This document shows, in pieces, positions 8,121-14,353 of a DNA stretch of 26,830 nt (positions are counted from its first letter, which is position 1; each line of letters opens with the position of its first letter). The translations under genes and the position numbers were made by a program. The notes under the pieces were generated by a model. That model was not told where the DNA came from. It did not search any database and worked only from the letters and a program-made list of their open reading frames with translations. This DNA comes from JBQTHI01 sp052390035 (GTDB lineage Bacteria > Actinomycetota > Acidimicrobiia > Spongiisociales > ZC4RG35). Location of the stretch: assembly GCA_052390035.1 (NCBI GenBank), contig JBQTHI010000107.1:1-26830 (forward strand), in the 5' to 3' direction.

Positions 8121-8903
8121 GTGATCGCGTTTCCGCCGGTCCCCGCCGGTGAACCGGTGAAGGTTTCGGCCACCACTTACTTGGCCTTCAAACAGTGCCC
8201 GGCACAGGCTCAGGCCAGGTACGAAGGTCACTACCCGCCAGAAACCCGGCCGAGCTTTGTAGGAGCGCTCACTCACCGCCTGATCGCGCGGCATCTCCAA
8301 AGCGGCCCGATCGCCGATGTTCGTCTGGCGGTGAAAGAGGAAATCGGAGCGGCACTGAACTCGAAGATGGGTGCCGCCGGGATCCGCAAGCCTTCGGATC
8401 TGGAGCAGGTGATTGCCCAAGTGGGCGAGCTATACGCCCGGTTCCGGCGTTTTCCGATCGACGGTTTCGAGGCTGCCGAGGTCGAACTGGAGGCCGAACC
8501 TCTCGCCGGGGTGACACTGGTGGGAAAGGTTGATGTGGTGTTAAAAGGGGAGGAGGGAGATCAGGTGCTTCGTGACTGGAAGACAGGGGCCCTCGGATCA
8601 CCCTTCGATCAACTGCTCTTCTATGCCCTGCTGTGGGCGCTCCGGGAAGATCGGTTGCCCGGTATGGTCGAAGCCGTTTCGCTACAGACCGGCGAGCGAG
8701 TGAGCCGGACGCCCACCCTTACGGACCTGGCGGCGGTCGCCCGTCTGGTTGCCGATCTGGTCACAGCTATTCGTTCGGTGTGGTCCTCGGGGCCGGCATC
8801 GGATGGTCGCGGGCTGGATCGTCGGGGGGGACCCTGGTGTCGCTATTGCCCGCTGCTTCCCGACTGTTCGGAAGGCCAGTCAGTGATGTCATTGTCCCAC
8901 TGA
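8121..8903 (+). CDS. PD-(D/E)XK nuclease of RecB/AddB/Cas4 type with Fe-S cysteines
   Basis: 260-residue RecB-family nuclease. Catalytic motifs are visible: His52 in ALTHRLIA, Asp138 in VGKVDVV, Asp152/Lys154 in RDWKTG, and Gln164 in DQLLFYAL. Cys26 in FKQCPAQ and a C-terminal CRYCPLLPDC (Cys240, Cys243, Cys249) form the split four-cysteine arrangement that holds a 4Fe-4S cluster in AddB and Cas4. The N-terminal SATTYLAFKQCP is also typical. No helicase, AddA or CRISPR gene is nearby, so the partner is unknown. It stands alone ahead of the GTPase pair. It probably acts on DNA ends in repair; that role is inferred from the superfamily. GTG 8121 is the start because of the -10 box 7 nt upstream. 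Confidence 0.88.
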   Translation: MIAFPPVPAGEPVKVSATTYLAFKQCPAQAQARYEGHYPPETRPSFVGALTHRLIARHLQSGPIADVRLAVKEEIGAALNSKMGAAGIRKPSDLEQVIAQVGELYARFRRFPIDGFEAAEVELEAEPLAGVTLVGKVDVVLKGEEGDQVLRDWKTGALGSPFDQLLFYALLWALREDRLPGMVEAVSLQTGERVSRTPTLTDLAAVARLVADLVTAIRSVWSSGPASDGRGLDRRGGPWCRYCPLLPDCSEGQSVMSLSH

Positions 8904-8925
8904 CCCACGTCATCCGGGTGGGACA
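8893..8925 (+). terminator. Hairpin at the nuclease stop codon
   Basis: TGTCCCAC and GTGGGACA form a perfect 8-bp stem with a 17-nt loop that spans the nuclease stop codon at 8901-8903. No T-run follows, so it is at best a weak terminator or mRNA-end hairpin. Confidence 0.3.
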
Positions 8926-8970
8926 GATTCGGGTTCTTGGCCCGGCACCCCTGGATTGGCACCGGTTGGT

Positions 8971-8976
8971 TAGCGT
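8971..8976 (+). promoter_or_regulatory. -10 box ahead of the GTPase operon
   Basis: TAGCGT followed by 7 nt and the GTG of a six-codon ORF at 8984. It predicts a leaderless transcript that begins with that mini-ORF. Confidence 0.4.
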
Positions 8977-8983
8977 CGATCCG

Positions 8984-9004
8984 GTGTCGGACAGATCGTT
9001 TTGA
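8984..9004 (+). CDS. Leaderless mini-ORF MSDRSF coupled to GTPase 1
   Basis: A GTG-initiated ORF of six codons and a stop. The TGA at 9002-9004 overlaps the TTG start of the GTPase gene at 9001-9003 as TTGA. The GTPase start has no Shine-Dalgarno, so ribosomes finishing this peptide could restart on it. No function for the peptide is implied. Support is positional only: a -10 box 7 nt upstream and the 4-nt overlap. Confidence 0.4.
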   Translation: MSDRSF

Positions 9005-10227
9005 CCCGCCGCCTGGTCCGCATCCGGCGTGAGATGACCCAGCTGTTGGCTGCGCTCGAAGAAGTGGGCCCGTTCGACAACCTCGTCTGCGAGTCCGCCC
9101 GCCGGCGGGCGGTTGACAAGATTCGCCTATACATGTTGCCCCGCCTTGCCGACCCGGGGTTGCCACTGATTGTTGCTCTTATCGGCTCGACCGGCGTCGG
9201 CAAGTCGACGATCCTCAATTCGCTGGCTGGCCGTGTGGTGAGTTCCCCGGGCCCGCTCCGCCCGACCACCGATAAGGTCCACGTCTGGGCAGGAGACCGG
9301 CGTCCGGCGCTCGACAGTCTCGGCGATGTGATCGTGGGTGATCATCCCTTGCTCGATTCCATCGCTCTTGTTGATACACCCGACCTCGATTCCGACCTCG
9401 TCGATCACCGTCGTCTCGCGCTCGAGGCTGCGGAGGCGGCTGACGCCATAATCTTCGTGACTTCCGCGTCTCGTTACGGCGACGCCATGGCCTGGGAAAC
9501 CATTAGGGAGTTTCCGGGAAGGGTCCCGATGGTTGTCGTCATCAACCGGGTTCCGTCAAGAGCCTCGGGAGCGCGTAGCGGCCTCATTTCCCGCCTGCGG
9601 CAACACGGGTTCGGCACGGTGACGGTGCTCTCGCTGAGCGAGCAACGAATCGACCCAGCCGGCGAGAGGCTCAGTCCTCAATCGGTGCAGAAGATCGGCG
9701 CTCAACTGCGCGCCTGGGCATCCGAGGCACTCCGCCTCCGCCTGGAGGTTTTGGAACATGCCACCGATCAGCTGGTCAGCGATCTCGACCTGAGCCTCGG
9801 CGAGGCGGGGAGACGCCGCGCCGAGGCCATCCAGCTTCGAATAGCCGTCGAGTCCCGCTACCGGCGGGCGGCAGAAGAACTGGCGGCCATGCGCCCTCCG
9901 ACCGCCCGGTTGTGGTCATGGTGGAAAAAGGGAAGGTCCAACGAGGCACTGGTGTCTCGAATGGTGGCGATAGTCGACCGGGCGGCGGCGGAGGCGGCCG
10001 CCCTCATCACGGCGGCGGGCCGGCCGGTCGAGTCATCGCTGATGCGAGCCGACCCTGAAACGGTCAACGCCTTCCACTCCGAACGCCACGACGAAGTGAT
10101 CAGCCGCCTGGTCATGATCGATTCAGAACGGCTCACCGGCGCCGTGAACCTCGACTCAGGAGAAGGTCTGGCCACCATCGAGCGTGGGCGCGACCTCCTC
10201 ATCGATCTACGGTGGGACGATGCCTGA
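9001..10227 (+). CDS. P-loop GTPase 1 of a tandem pair (YfjP/dynamin-like)
   Basis: 408 residues with an N-terminal GTPase domain: G1 GSTGVGKST at about 62-70, G2 RPTT at 87-90, and G3 DTPDLDS at 125-131 (the actinobacterial D-x-P-D-x-D-S form). The expected NKxD G4 is VINRVP at 180-185, so guanine specificity may be relaxed. The C-terminal half is helical and Arg/Ala/Glu-rich, as in dynamin-like stalks. I see no clear transmembrane segment, unlike many related proteins. The start is taken as TTG 9001 because of the overlapping mini-ORF; ATG 9034 is an alternative. It ends in an 8-nt overlap with the next GTPase, so the two are co-translated. Confidence 0.85.
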   Translation: MTRRLVRIRREMTQLLAALEEVGPFDNLVCESARRRAVDKIRLYMLPRLADPGLPLIVALIGSTGVGKSTILNSLAGRVVSSPGPLRPTTDKVHVWAGDRRPALDSLGDVIVGDHPLLDSIALVDTPDLDSDLVDHRRLALEAAEAADAIIFVTSASRYGDAMAWETIREFPGRVPMVVVINRVPSRASGARSGLISRLRQHGFGTVTVLSLSEQRIDPAGERLSPQSVQKIGAQLRAWASEALRLRLEVLEHATDQLVSDLDLSLGEAGRRRAEAIQLRIAVESRYRRAAEELAAMRPPTARLWSWWKKGRSNEALVSRMVAIVDRAAAEAAALITAAGRPVESSLMRADPETVNAFHSERHDEVISRLVMIDSERLTGAVNLDSGEGLATIERGRDLLIDLRWDDA

Positions 10228-11344
10228 TGCCCACCGAACGGCTTCGGATGTTCTGGGATGGCTCGATCTCTATGACCGTGTGGTAGCCAGCGCCGAAGCG
10301 AGCCTCGTCACCCCCGCAGTGACGGCGGAGGTGAGGGCCATCGGTGAGCGGGTGCGCCGCCGCCGGGCTTTTGATGGGCTAGGAGGATTGGTAGGACTGG
10401 CGGGAGGCACCGGCTCGGGAAAGTCCAGCTTGCTCAACGCCCTTGCCGGCGAGGAGGTTTCGCCGGCGGGTGCTCAGCGACCCACCACCAGCCGGGCGGT
10501 GGCCTGGGTCCCTGAGTCCCTTATCGGCCCGCTGGAGAATTGGTGGGCACGTCTGCCCATTGAAACGGTGCTCGGACCTTCCGGCACGTCTCGGCTGGTT
10601 GTAATCGATCTGCCCGACCTCGATTCGGTTGAAGGCGGCCATCGGGAGGCGATGATCGAGTTGGTCTCGGACCTCGATCTGGTGGTGTGGGTCCTCGACC
10701 CTGAGAAGTATCGCGATCGCGTCCTCCACGACCACTTCCTGCGGCCACTCATCCTGCACTCCCCCAGGTTTCTCTTCGCCCTCAACCAGATCGACCGCCT
10801 GTCGGACGGAGATCTCTCCTTGGTCAGGACTGACCTGGTTCGTGTGCTAAATGAAGATGGTTACTCCGACCCATGGGTGTTGACGGTGGCCGCCGATCCG
10901 GTGGTAGGTCCGCCGATCGGGATTGAAGAACTGTGGGAGTGGATCAAGTCGCTGGCGGCGTTAGAAGGCGGTGTCGAGCGGGCCCGGGCCGAGTTGGCAC
11001 GTGGCATGCGAATCTTGAAGCCTCATGCGGCGGCGTTGGGGTTCGCCCGACGGTGGGAGGAAACTCGACGACGAATCACCACGATGTGGGGCAGGTCGCC
11101 GGCCGGAGCAATCAGGGAATTGCGAGACTTCGTCCAGGAACTCTCCCTCGAAGCCAACGAGATAGACCCCCTGATCGACGTCGAAGAGTTGATAGGGAGC
11201 ACCGTCGGTCAACCAATCGATCGGCACTTGGACGCCACCGTTGGCCGGTATTTGCGTGATCAACCCCGTCCTCGCGCCACGACCAGAGCGCTACTTACCG
11301 AGCTGAGCCTCGCTCTCGACCAATCCAGCCGGCCGCCGGATTGA
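10220..11344 (+). CDS. P-loop GTPase 2 of the tandem pair
   Basis: 374 residues from ATG 10220, chosen because it sits inside the last 8 nt of GTPase 1 and places Walker A at the same residue number (62) as in its neighbour. G1 is GGTGSGKSS, G2 RPTT at 87-90, G3 DLPDLDS at 130-136, and G4 NQID at 189-192, closer to canonical NKxD than in GTPase 1. The shared motif spacing shows the two are diverged paralogues, which probably hetero-associate as tandem dynamin-like proteins do; that is inference. The C-terminal region is helical without obvious membrane spans. The pathway is unknown; membrane remodelling, ribosome or septum functions are all possible. Confidence 0.85.
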   Translation: MPDAHRTASDVLGWLDLYDRVVASAEASLVTPAVTAEVRAIGERVRRRRAFDGLGGLVGLAGGTGSGKSSLLNALAGEEVSPAGAQRPTTSRAVAWVPESLIGPLENWWARLPIETVLGPSGTSRLVVIDLPDLDSVEGGHREAMIELVSDLDLVVWVLDPEKYRDRVLHDHFLRPLILHSPRFLFALNQIDRLSDGDLSLVRTDLVRVLNEDGYSDPWVLTVAADPVVGPPIGIEELWEWIKSLAALEGGVERARAELARGMRILKPHAAALGFARRWEETRRRITTMWGRSPAGAIRELRDFVQELSLEANEIDPLIDVEELIGSTVGQPIDRHLDATVGRYLRDQPRPRATTRALLTELSLALDQSSRPPD

Positions 11345-11365
11345 ATAGAACGGCTCCGGACTTGG

Positions 11366-11377
11366 TTGCAAGTGCAA
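11366..11377. repeat. Short inverted repeat upstream of pirin
   Basis: TTGCA-AG-TGCAA, 5-bp arms with a 2-bp spacer, 25 bp before the pirin start. It resembles small operators but could be chance. Confidence 0.25.
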
Positions 11378-11388
11378 TCATGGTTCTC

Positions 11389-11395
11389 GAGGAGG
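11389..11395 (+). promoter_or_regulatory. Shine-Dalgarno for pirin
   Basis: GAGGAGG, 7 nt before ATG 11403. It fixes the start and contrasts with the leaderless genes nearby. Confidence 0.7.
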
Positions 11396-11402
11396 TTGTC
11401 CG

Positions 11403-12380
11403 ATGCCCGCAGTGAGTGTCACCGACATCTTGGCTGTTCCAGCCTTGTCATCGTCGACCGAAGGACGGGAACGGCTCGTAACCTCTGTGACCACCGCCCC
11501 GAGCGGTTTGGAAGGAGAAGGGTTCCCGGTCCGCAGGGCGTTTGCTGGTGTTCCATTGGAACACCTCGACCCTTTTATCCACCTCGATCAGATGGGTGAG
11601 GTCGAATACGCCCCGGGGGAGCCGAAAGGGACGCCCTGGCATCCCCACCGGGGGTTCGAGACGGTCACCTACATGATCGACGGCACTTTCCAACATCGGG
11701 ACTCGAACGGGGGTGGCGGACTCATCACCAATGGTGACACTCAATGGATGACCGCCGGTTCCGGCTTGTTGCACATCGAACGGCCACCTGAGGAACTGGT
11801 TGCCTCCGGCGGCCTCTTTCATGGCTTCCAGCTCTGGGTCAACCTTCCTGCCCGCGACAAGTTCCTCAACCCCCGTTACCAAGACCTCCGGGCCGGGGAG
11901 GTAGCCCTGGTTCGGTCTCCTGATGGGGGCGCCCTGGTGCGCCTGATCGCCGGCGAGCTCGATCTTCACCGCGGGCCCGGCTCGACTCACACCCCCATCA
12001 CCATGGTTCACGCCACTGTCAGCCCGGGGGCTGAACTTCGGTTGCCCTGGCGGGTCGAGTTCAATGCTCTTGCCTACATCCTCAATGGGCAAGGGTTCTT
12101 TGGCATCGAGAGGCGACCGGCTCATATGGGCCAATTGGTGGTGTTTGGACCCGGCGATCGCTTTACCGTTGCGGCCGATGACGCCCAAGAAAGCCGAAGC
12201 CCGACACTCGATCTCCTGTTGCTGGGCGGTCGACCAATCCGGGAGCCGGTGGCCTGGTACGGGCCATTCGTCATGAACACTCGCGACGAGCTGATCAAGG
12301 CCTTTGAGGACTATCAGGCAGGCCGGCTGGGCGTAATCCCCGCCGACGCCCACTCCGGGCTGGGCGGTAAATCCGACTAG
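11403..12380 (+). CDS. Pirin-family cupin protein
   Basis: 325-residue bicupin of the pirin family. The N-terminal cupin holds the metal site: WHPHRGFETVTY (His80, His82) and GLLHIERP (His124, Glu126), with GTPWHPHRGFETVTYM being the signature stretch. These four ligands normally bind iron and support quercetinase or redox-sensor activity. The second cupin (about 170-300) is conserved in shape and ends in PFVMNTRDELIKAFEDYQ, the typical pirin C-terminus. A strong GAGGAGG fixes the ATG. It lies 58 nt after the GTPase pair with its own possible operator and is convergent to the DUF222 gene. The substrate cannot be told from sequence. Confidence 0.93.
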   Translation: MPAVSVTDILAVPALSSSTEGRERLVTSVTTAPSGLEGEGFPVRRAFAGVPLEHLDPFIHLDQMGEVEYAPGEPKGTPWHPHRGFETVTYMIDGTFQHRDSNGGGGLITNGDTQWMTAGSGLLHIERPPEELVASGGLFHGFQLWVNLPARDKFLNPRYQDLRAGEVALVRSPDGGALVRLIAGELDLHRGPGSTHTPITMVHATVSPGAELRLPWRVEFNALAYILNGQGFFGIERRPAHMGQLVVFGPGDRFTVAADDAQESRSPTLDLLLLGGRPIREPVAWYGPFVMNTRDELIKAFEDYQAGRLGVIPADAHSGLGGKSD

Positions 12381-12425
12381 CCCCATAGTCGGTGCGAAAA
12401 CTCATTAATTGGGAGCGGGCGACCA

Positions 12426-13625
12426 TCATTGCTCGGGTGGGGGTAGCCCGCTTGTGGTGTATCGGTGGCCGAGCGGGCTCCGCCACAGGTGGTCGCCTCC
12501 GGGGAGGGGTTGGTGCGTCCAGCCGGCCCGGTGGCGAAGGTGATGGTGATGGCGGCATAGCGGCGCCAGGTTGCAGAAAGTGGTGGCTCCGCCCTGCGGC
12601 CAGGGGGTGCGATGGTCAAGGTCGCAGTGCCGGGCTGGCATCCGACAGCCGGGGAACACACAGGTCCGATGCCGGGCTTCGATCTGACGTCGTTGGGTGG
12701 TGGTAGGTCTCCGGCGGGTGGTGCCGTTGCTTACCACCAGCCGGGTGTTGGGATCGGTGAGGGTCCATCGCCATTCCCCGGCGGTTTGCTGTTCTGCGAT
12801 TTGTCGGGCGATGTCGGCGATCACCGGCCCATAGCCGGCGAGTTCGCCGGGTGCTTCGGACAGTTCGGTGAGGGTCTTGAGGTCGACATGCAGGTCGATC
12901 ACCCCGCCCCGGCCCGACGTGATCCGGCCGGTTATAAGGTCTAGGAAGATGTCGGCTCGGAGCTGGTCGATGGTCCGGTCCTCCCCATCCCGTTTCAGGT
13001 CCCGGGCCAGACGGCTGATCCGGTCCAGAATGGCTTCTACCTGGCCGGGGGGTAGGTCCATGCCGAGCAGGTGGCAGGTCCCCTCCACCGAAGCCTCCAT
13101 GACCACCCGCCGGTCGGCCAGCGCCTGCTCATAACGGCGGGCTGCATCCTCGGGGTTGACTTGGATAGTGAGCCGGCGAATAAGGGCGTACAGCTGACCG
13201 GAGGTCATCCGTTCCGCCTTGCCGATCACCTGGCCGACGACCTGCCTGGCCGTTTCCAGGGGGAGGTGTGAGATGTTGTAGATGATGGTCCTTGCCCGGC
13301 GCAGGTCGATTCTCCCTGCCGCCAATGCGTCCGCTACCGGGGGATGGTTTACCAAATCCAGGGCGAAGCCGAGTTCGACATCGGCCGCCCGCCGGGTGAG
13401 ATGCAATGCCGACCCGATCTCTGCCGCCGCCGCCTCGAATGCCAACTCGGGATCCCCGTCCAAACCTTCGGTCAGCTCGGCGATGGCGGCCATCGACTGG
13501 TACAGGCCCGCCTGGAAGAACGAAACCATCCGCTGTTGGGCTTTCAACACCGACACCCGGTCAACACCCGACAACCCGCCCAACTTCTGCGTTTCTCCCT
13601 GGCCGCTGGCCGCGATGGTGCTCAT
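12426..13625 (-). CDS. DUF222 / HNH endonuclease (13E12-repeat type)
   Basis: 399 residues from ATG 13625, chosen because AAAGGGGAACC lies just upstream; an in-frame ATG at 13760 would add a lysine-rich stretch with no homology cue. The N-terminal three quarters is the helical DUF222 region (for example LRRARTIIYNISHLP). The C-terminal HNH domain is clear: CVFPGCRMPARHCDLDHRTPW, then GGATTFCNLAPLCRHHHHLRH, with the zinc-knuckle Cys pairs and the catalytic DLDH and HHHH elements intact. The family is abundant and multicopy in Actinobacteria (REP13E12 in mycobacteria), and its cellular role is unclear. The gene is convergent with pirin. It follows the intrinsic terminator of the small operon, so it has its own promoter. 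Confidence 0.93.
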   Translation of the reverse strand: MSTIAASGQGETQKLGGLSGVDRVSVLKAQQRMVSFFQAGLYQSMAAIAELTEGLDGDPELAFEAAAAEIGSALHLTRRAADVELGFALDLVNHPPVADALAAGRIDLRRARTIIYNISHLPLETARQVVGQVIGKAERMTSGQLYALIRRLTIQVNPEDAARRYEQALADRRVVMEASVEGTCHLLGMDLPPGQVEAILDRISRLARDLKRDGEDRTIDQLRADIFLDLITGRITSGRGGVIDLHVDLKTLTELSEAPGELAGYGPVIADIARQIAEQQTAGEWRWTLTDPNTRLVVSNGTTRRRPTTTQRRQIEARHRTCVFPGCRMPARHCDLDHRTPWPQGGATTFCNLAPLCRHHHHLRHRAGWTHQPLPGGDHLWRSPLGHRYTTSGLPPPEQ

Positions 13626-13665
13626 GCTCCGGTTCCCCTTTCCGCTTGGAACATCTGTTCGATCC

Positions 13666-13671
13666 AGTATG
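13666..13671 (-). promoter_or_regulatory. Possible -10 box for the DUF222 gene
   Basis: CATACT about 40 nt before ATG 13625, followed by a leader containing the Shine-Dalgarno. No clear -35 is seen. Confidence 0.25.
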
Positions 13672-13758
13672 AATGGAGCCACCGACAAAAACGCGACCGT
13701 TCCTCGGGTCGATGCTGGTTTCTTTTTTTTGCTGATCGACTGGGCATCCGATGATGCC

Positions 13759-13779
13759 AAAAACCGGATCTATACCCGG
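13759..13779 (-). terminator. Intrinsic terminator of the small operon
   Basis: On the minus strand CCGGGT-ATAG-ATCCGG forms a 6-bp stem (one G-U pair) with a 4-nt loop, followed directly by TTTTT. It starts about 10 nt after the stop of the zinc-binding small gene and separates that operon from the DUF222 gene. A second small hairpin (GGCATC/GATGCC, 13743-13758) follows. Confidence 0.7.
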
Positions 13780-13789
13780 CCTCGTCGCC

Positions 13790-13975
13790 TCACTTTGCCT
13801 CAGTCGTTTTACGCACAGGGCCCGGGCCGGGCTCCACCACGACCGGCTTGCCCATGTACTGAATACAGACACACTTGGGCACGGAACAGGCGAGGCTGCG
13901 ATGCTCGACTCGGGGGTGCCCACACCCGATGCACCGTTGGCGGTTACCGTCGTGAGTCCGGTCGGGAGCCTTCAT
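13790..13975 (-). CDS. Small Cys/His-rich putative zinc-binding protein (61 aa)
   Basis: 61-residue protein missed when only longer frames are considered. Its centre carries CIGCGHPRVEH (Cys15, Cys18, His20, His25) and then Cys30 and KCVC (Cys35, Cys37), enough ligands for a small zinc ribbon or knuckle. Flanks are charged and Pro-rich, with no signal or membrane segment. AAGGAGGT, complementary to the 16S rRNA tail, lies 5 nt before ATG 13975, the best ribosome binding site in the window. Its ATG overlaps the stop of the upstream small gene (ATGA), and an intrinsic terminator follows. I know similar short CxxCGH...H proteins in Actinobacteria but no function for them. Confidence 0.78.
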   Translation of the reverse strand: MKAPDRTHDGNRQRCIGCGHPRVEHRSLACSVPKCVCIQYMGKPVVVEPGPGPVRKTTEAK

Positions 13976-14130
13976 GCCGCACCTCCTTCGTCGACCATGC
14001 CCCTCGAAGGGCCGTTGCCACCATCGGCGATCCCTTCGGACTCCGCTACTCCTCCGTGCCTGCCGAACGGCGACACCTGGGAGGGAATACGGGTGATCGT
14101 CGGGTAGTCGACCAGGTGGTAGCCGGACAT
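13972..14130 (-). CDS. Small protein of unknown function (52 aa), first gene of the small operon
   Basis: 52 residues opening MSGYHLVDYPTITRIPSQV, then SPFGRHGGVAESEG and a Gly-rich acidic tail. No family is recognised. AAGGAG lies 5 nt before ATG 14130, and the stop overlaps the next ATG as ATGA, so the pair is translationally coupled. A promoter and a roughly 160-nt hairpin-rich leader precede it. The first 35 residues are not low-complexity and include aromatic and proline residues, which argues for real coding. A regulatory or RiPP-like role cannot be judged because no modifying enzyme is nearby. Confidence 0.65.
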   Translation of the reverse strand: MSGYHLVDYPTITRIPSQVSPFGRHGGVAESEGIADGGNGPSRGMVDEGGAA

Positions 14131-14289
14131 CTGCGCTCCTTCTTAGCTCGATCCGTCGGAAACTCAGCCCTCTCACGGTTCTTGCGCGGAATTCGCCTGC
14201 CGACCGAAATCGGCGTGGGACCGAAAGAGCCAGCGGAGACTTCGCCCGACGAGAGCGAAGAAAGCGCTGCACGCGTTGGCGTGCGCTGT
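14131..14289 (-). other. Structured 5' leader of the small operon
   Basis: About 160 nt between the predicted transcription start and the first small ORF. It contains three compact hairpins in order of transcription: GCACGC-CAAC-GCGTGC (14269-14284), CTTCGC with GCGAAG (14240-14260), and GCCGA with TCGGC (14199-14214). I find no protein-coding frame that looks real here. It could be a cis-regulatory RNA or simply a long untranslated region. Confidence 0.45.
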
Positions 14290-14295
14290 GTCGGC

Positions 14296-14323
14296 AGTCT
14301 ATTGCCGCGCCTGAAATCACCAA
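14296..14323 (-). promoter_or_regulatory. Promoter of the small operon
   Basis: TTGGTG (14323-14318) and TAGACT (14301-14296) are separated by 16 nt on the minus strand, just after the lipid-kinase stop at 14354. This is the only place in the window where both hexamers are visible with good spacing. Confidence 0.45.
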
Positions 14324-14353
14324 GCTGAAGTCGGACCTCATGATCGCTGCCTG

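Noticed and set aside
8893..8925. The inverted repeat as a recombination or attachment site.
   Set aside because: It is a simple hairpin over a stop codon; no integrase, tRNA or direct repeat is nearby.
12426..13625. DUF222/HNH gene as a mobile intron or homing element.
   Set aside because: It is a free-standing gene with its own start. No flanking repeats or split host gene are visible, and the family is ordinarily chromosomal and multicopy in Actinobacteria.
13743..13758. Second small hairpin GGCATC-CGAT-GATGCC as a terminator.
   Set aside because: No T-run follows on either strand; the adjacent hairpin at 13759-13779 with TTTTT is the better terminator.
13723..13760. T8/A8 run that could be a phase-variable tract or slippery site (A-AAA-AAG) in an extended DUF222 start.
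   Set aside because: It lies upstream of the supported start at 13625 and so is probably untranslated. No hairpin sits at the distance needed for frameshifting or termination.
13790..14341. A 183-codon frame joining the leader and the zinc-like small gene.
   Set aside because: The first two thirds are Arg-rich without motifs, while internal ATG 13975 has an excellent Shine-Dalgarno. The 52-aa ORF in another frame is coupled to it.
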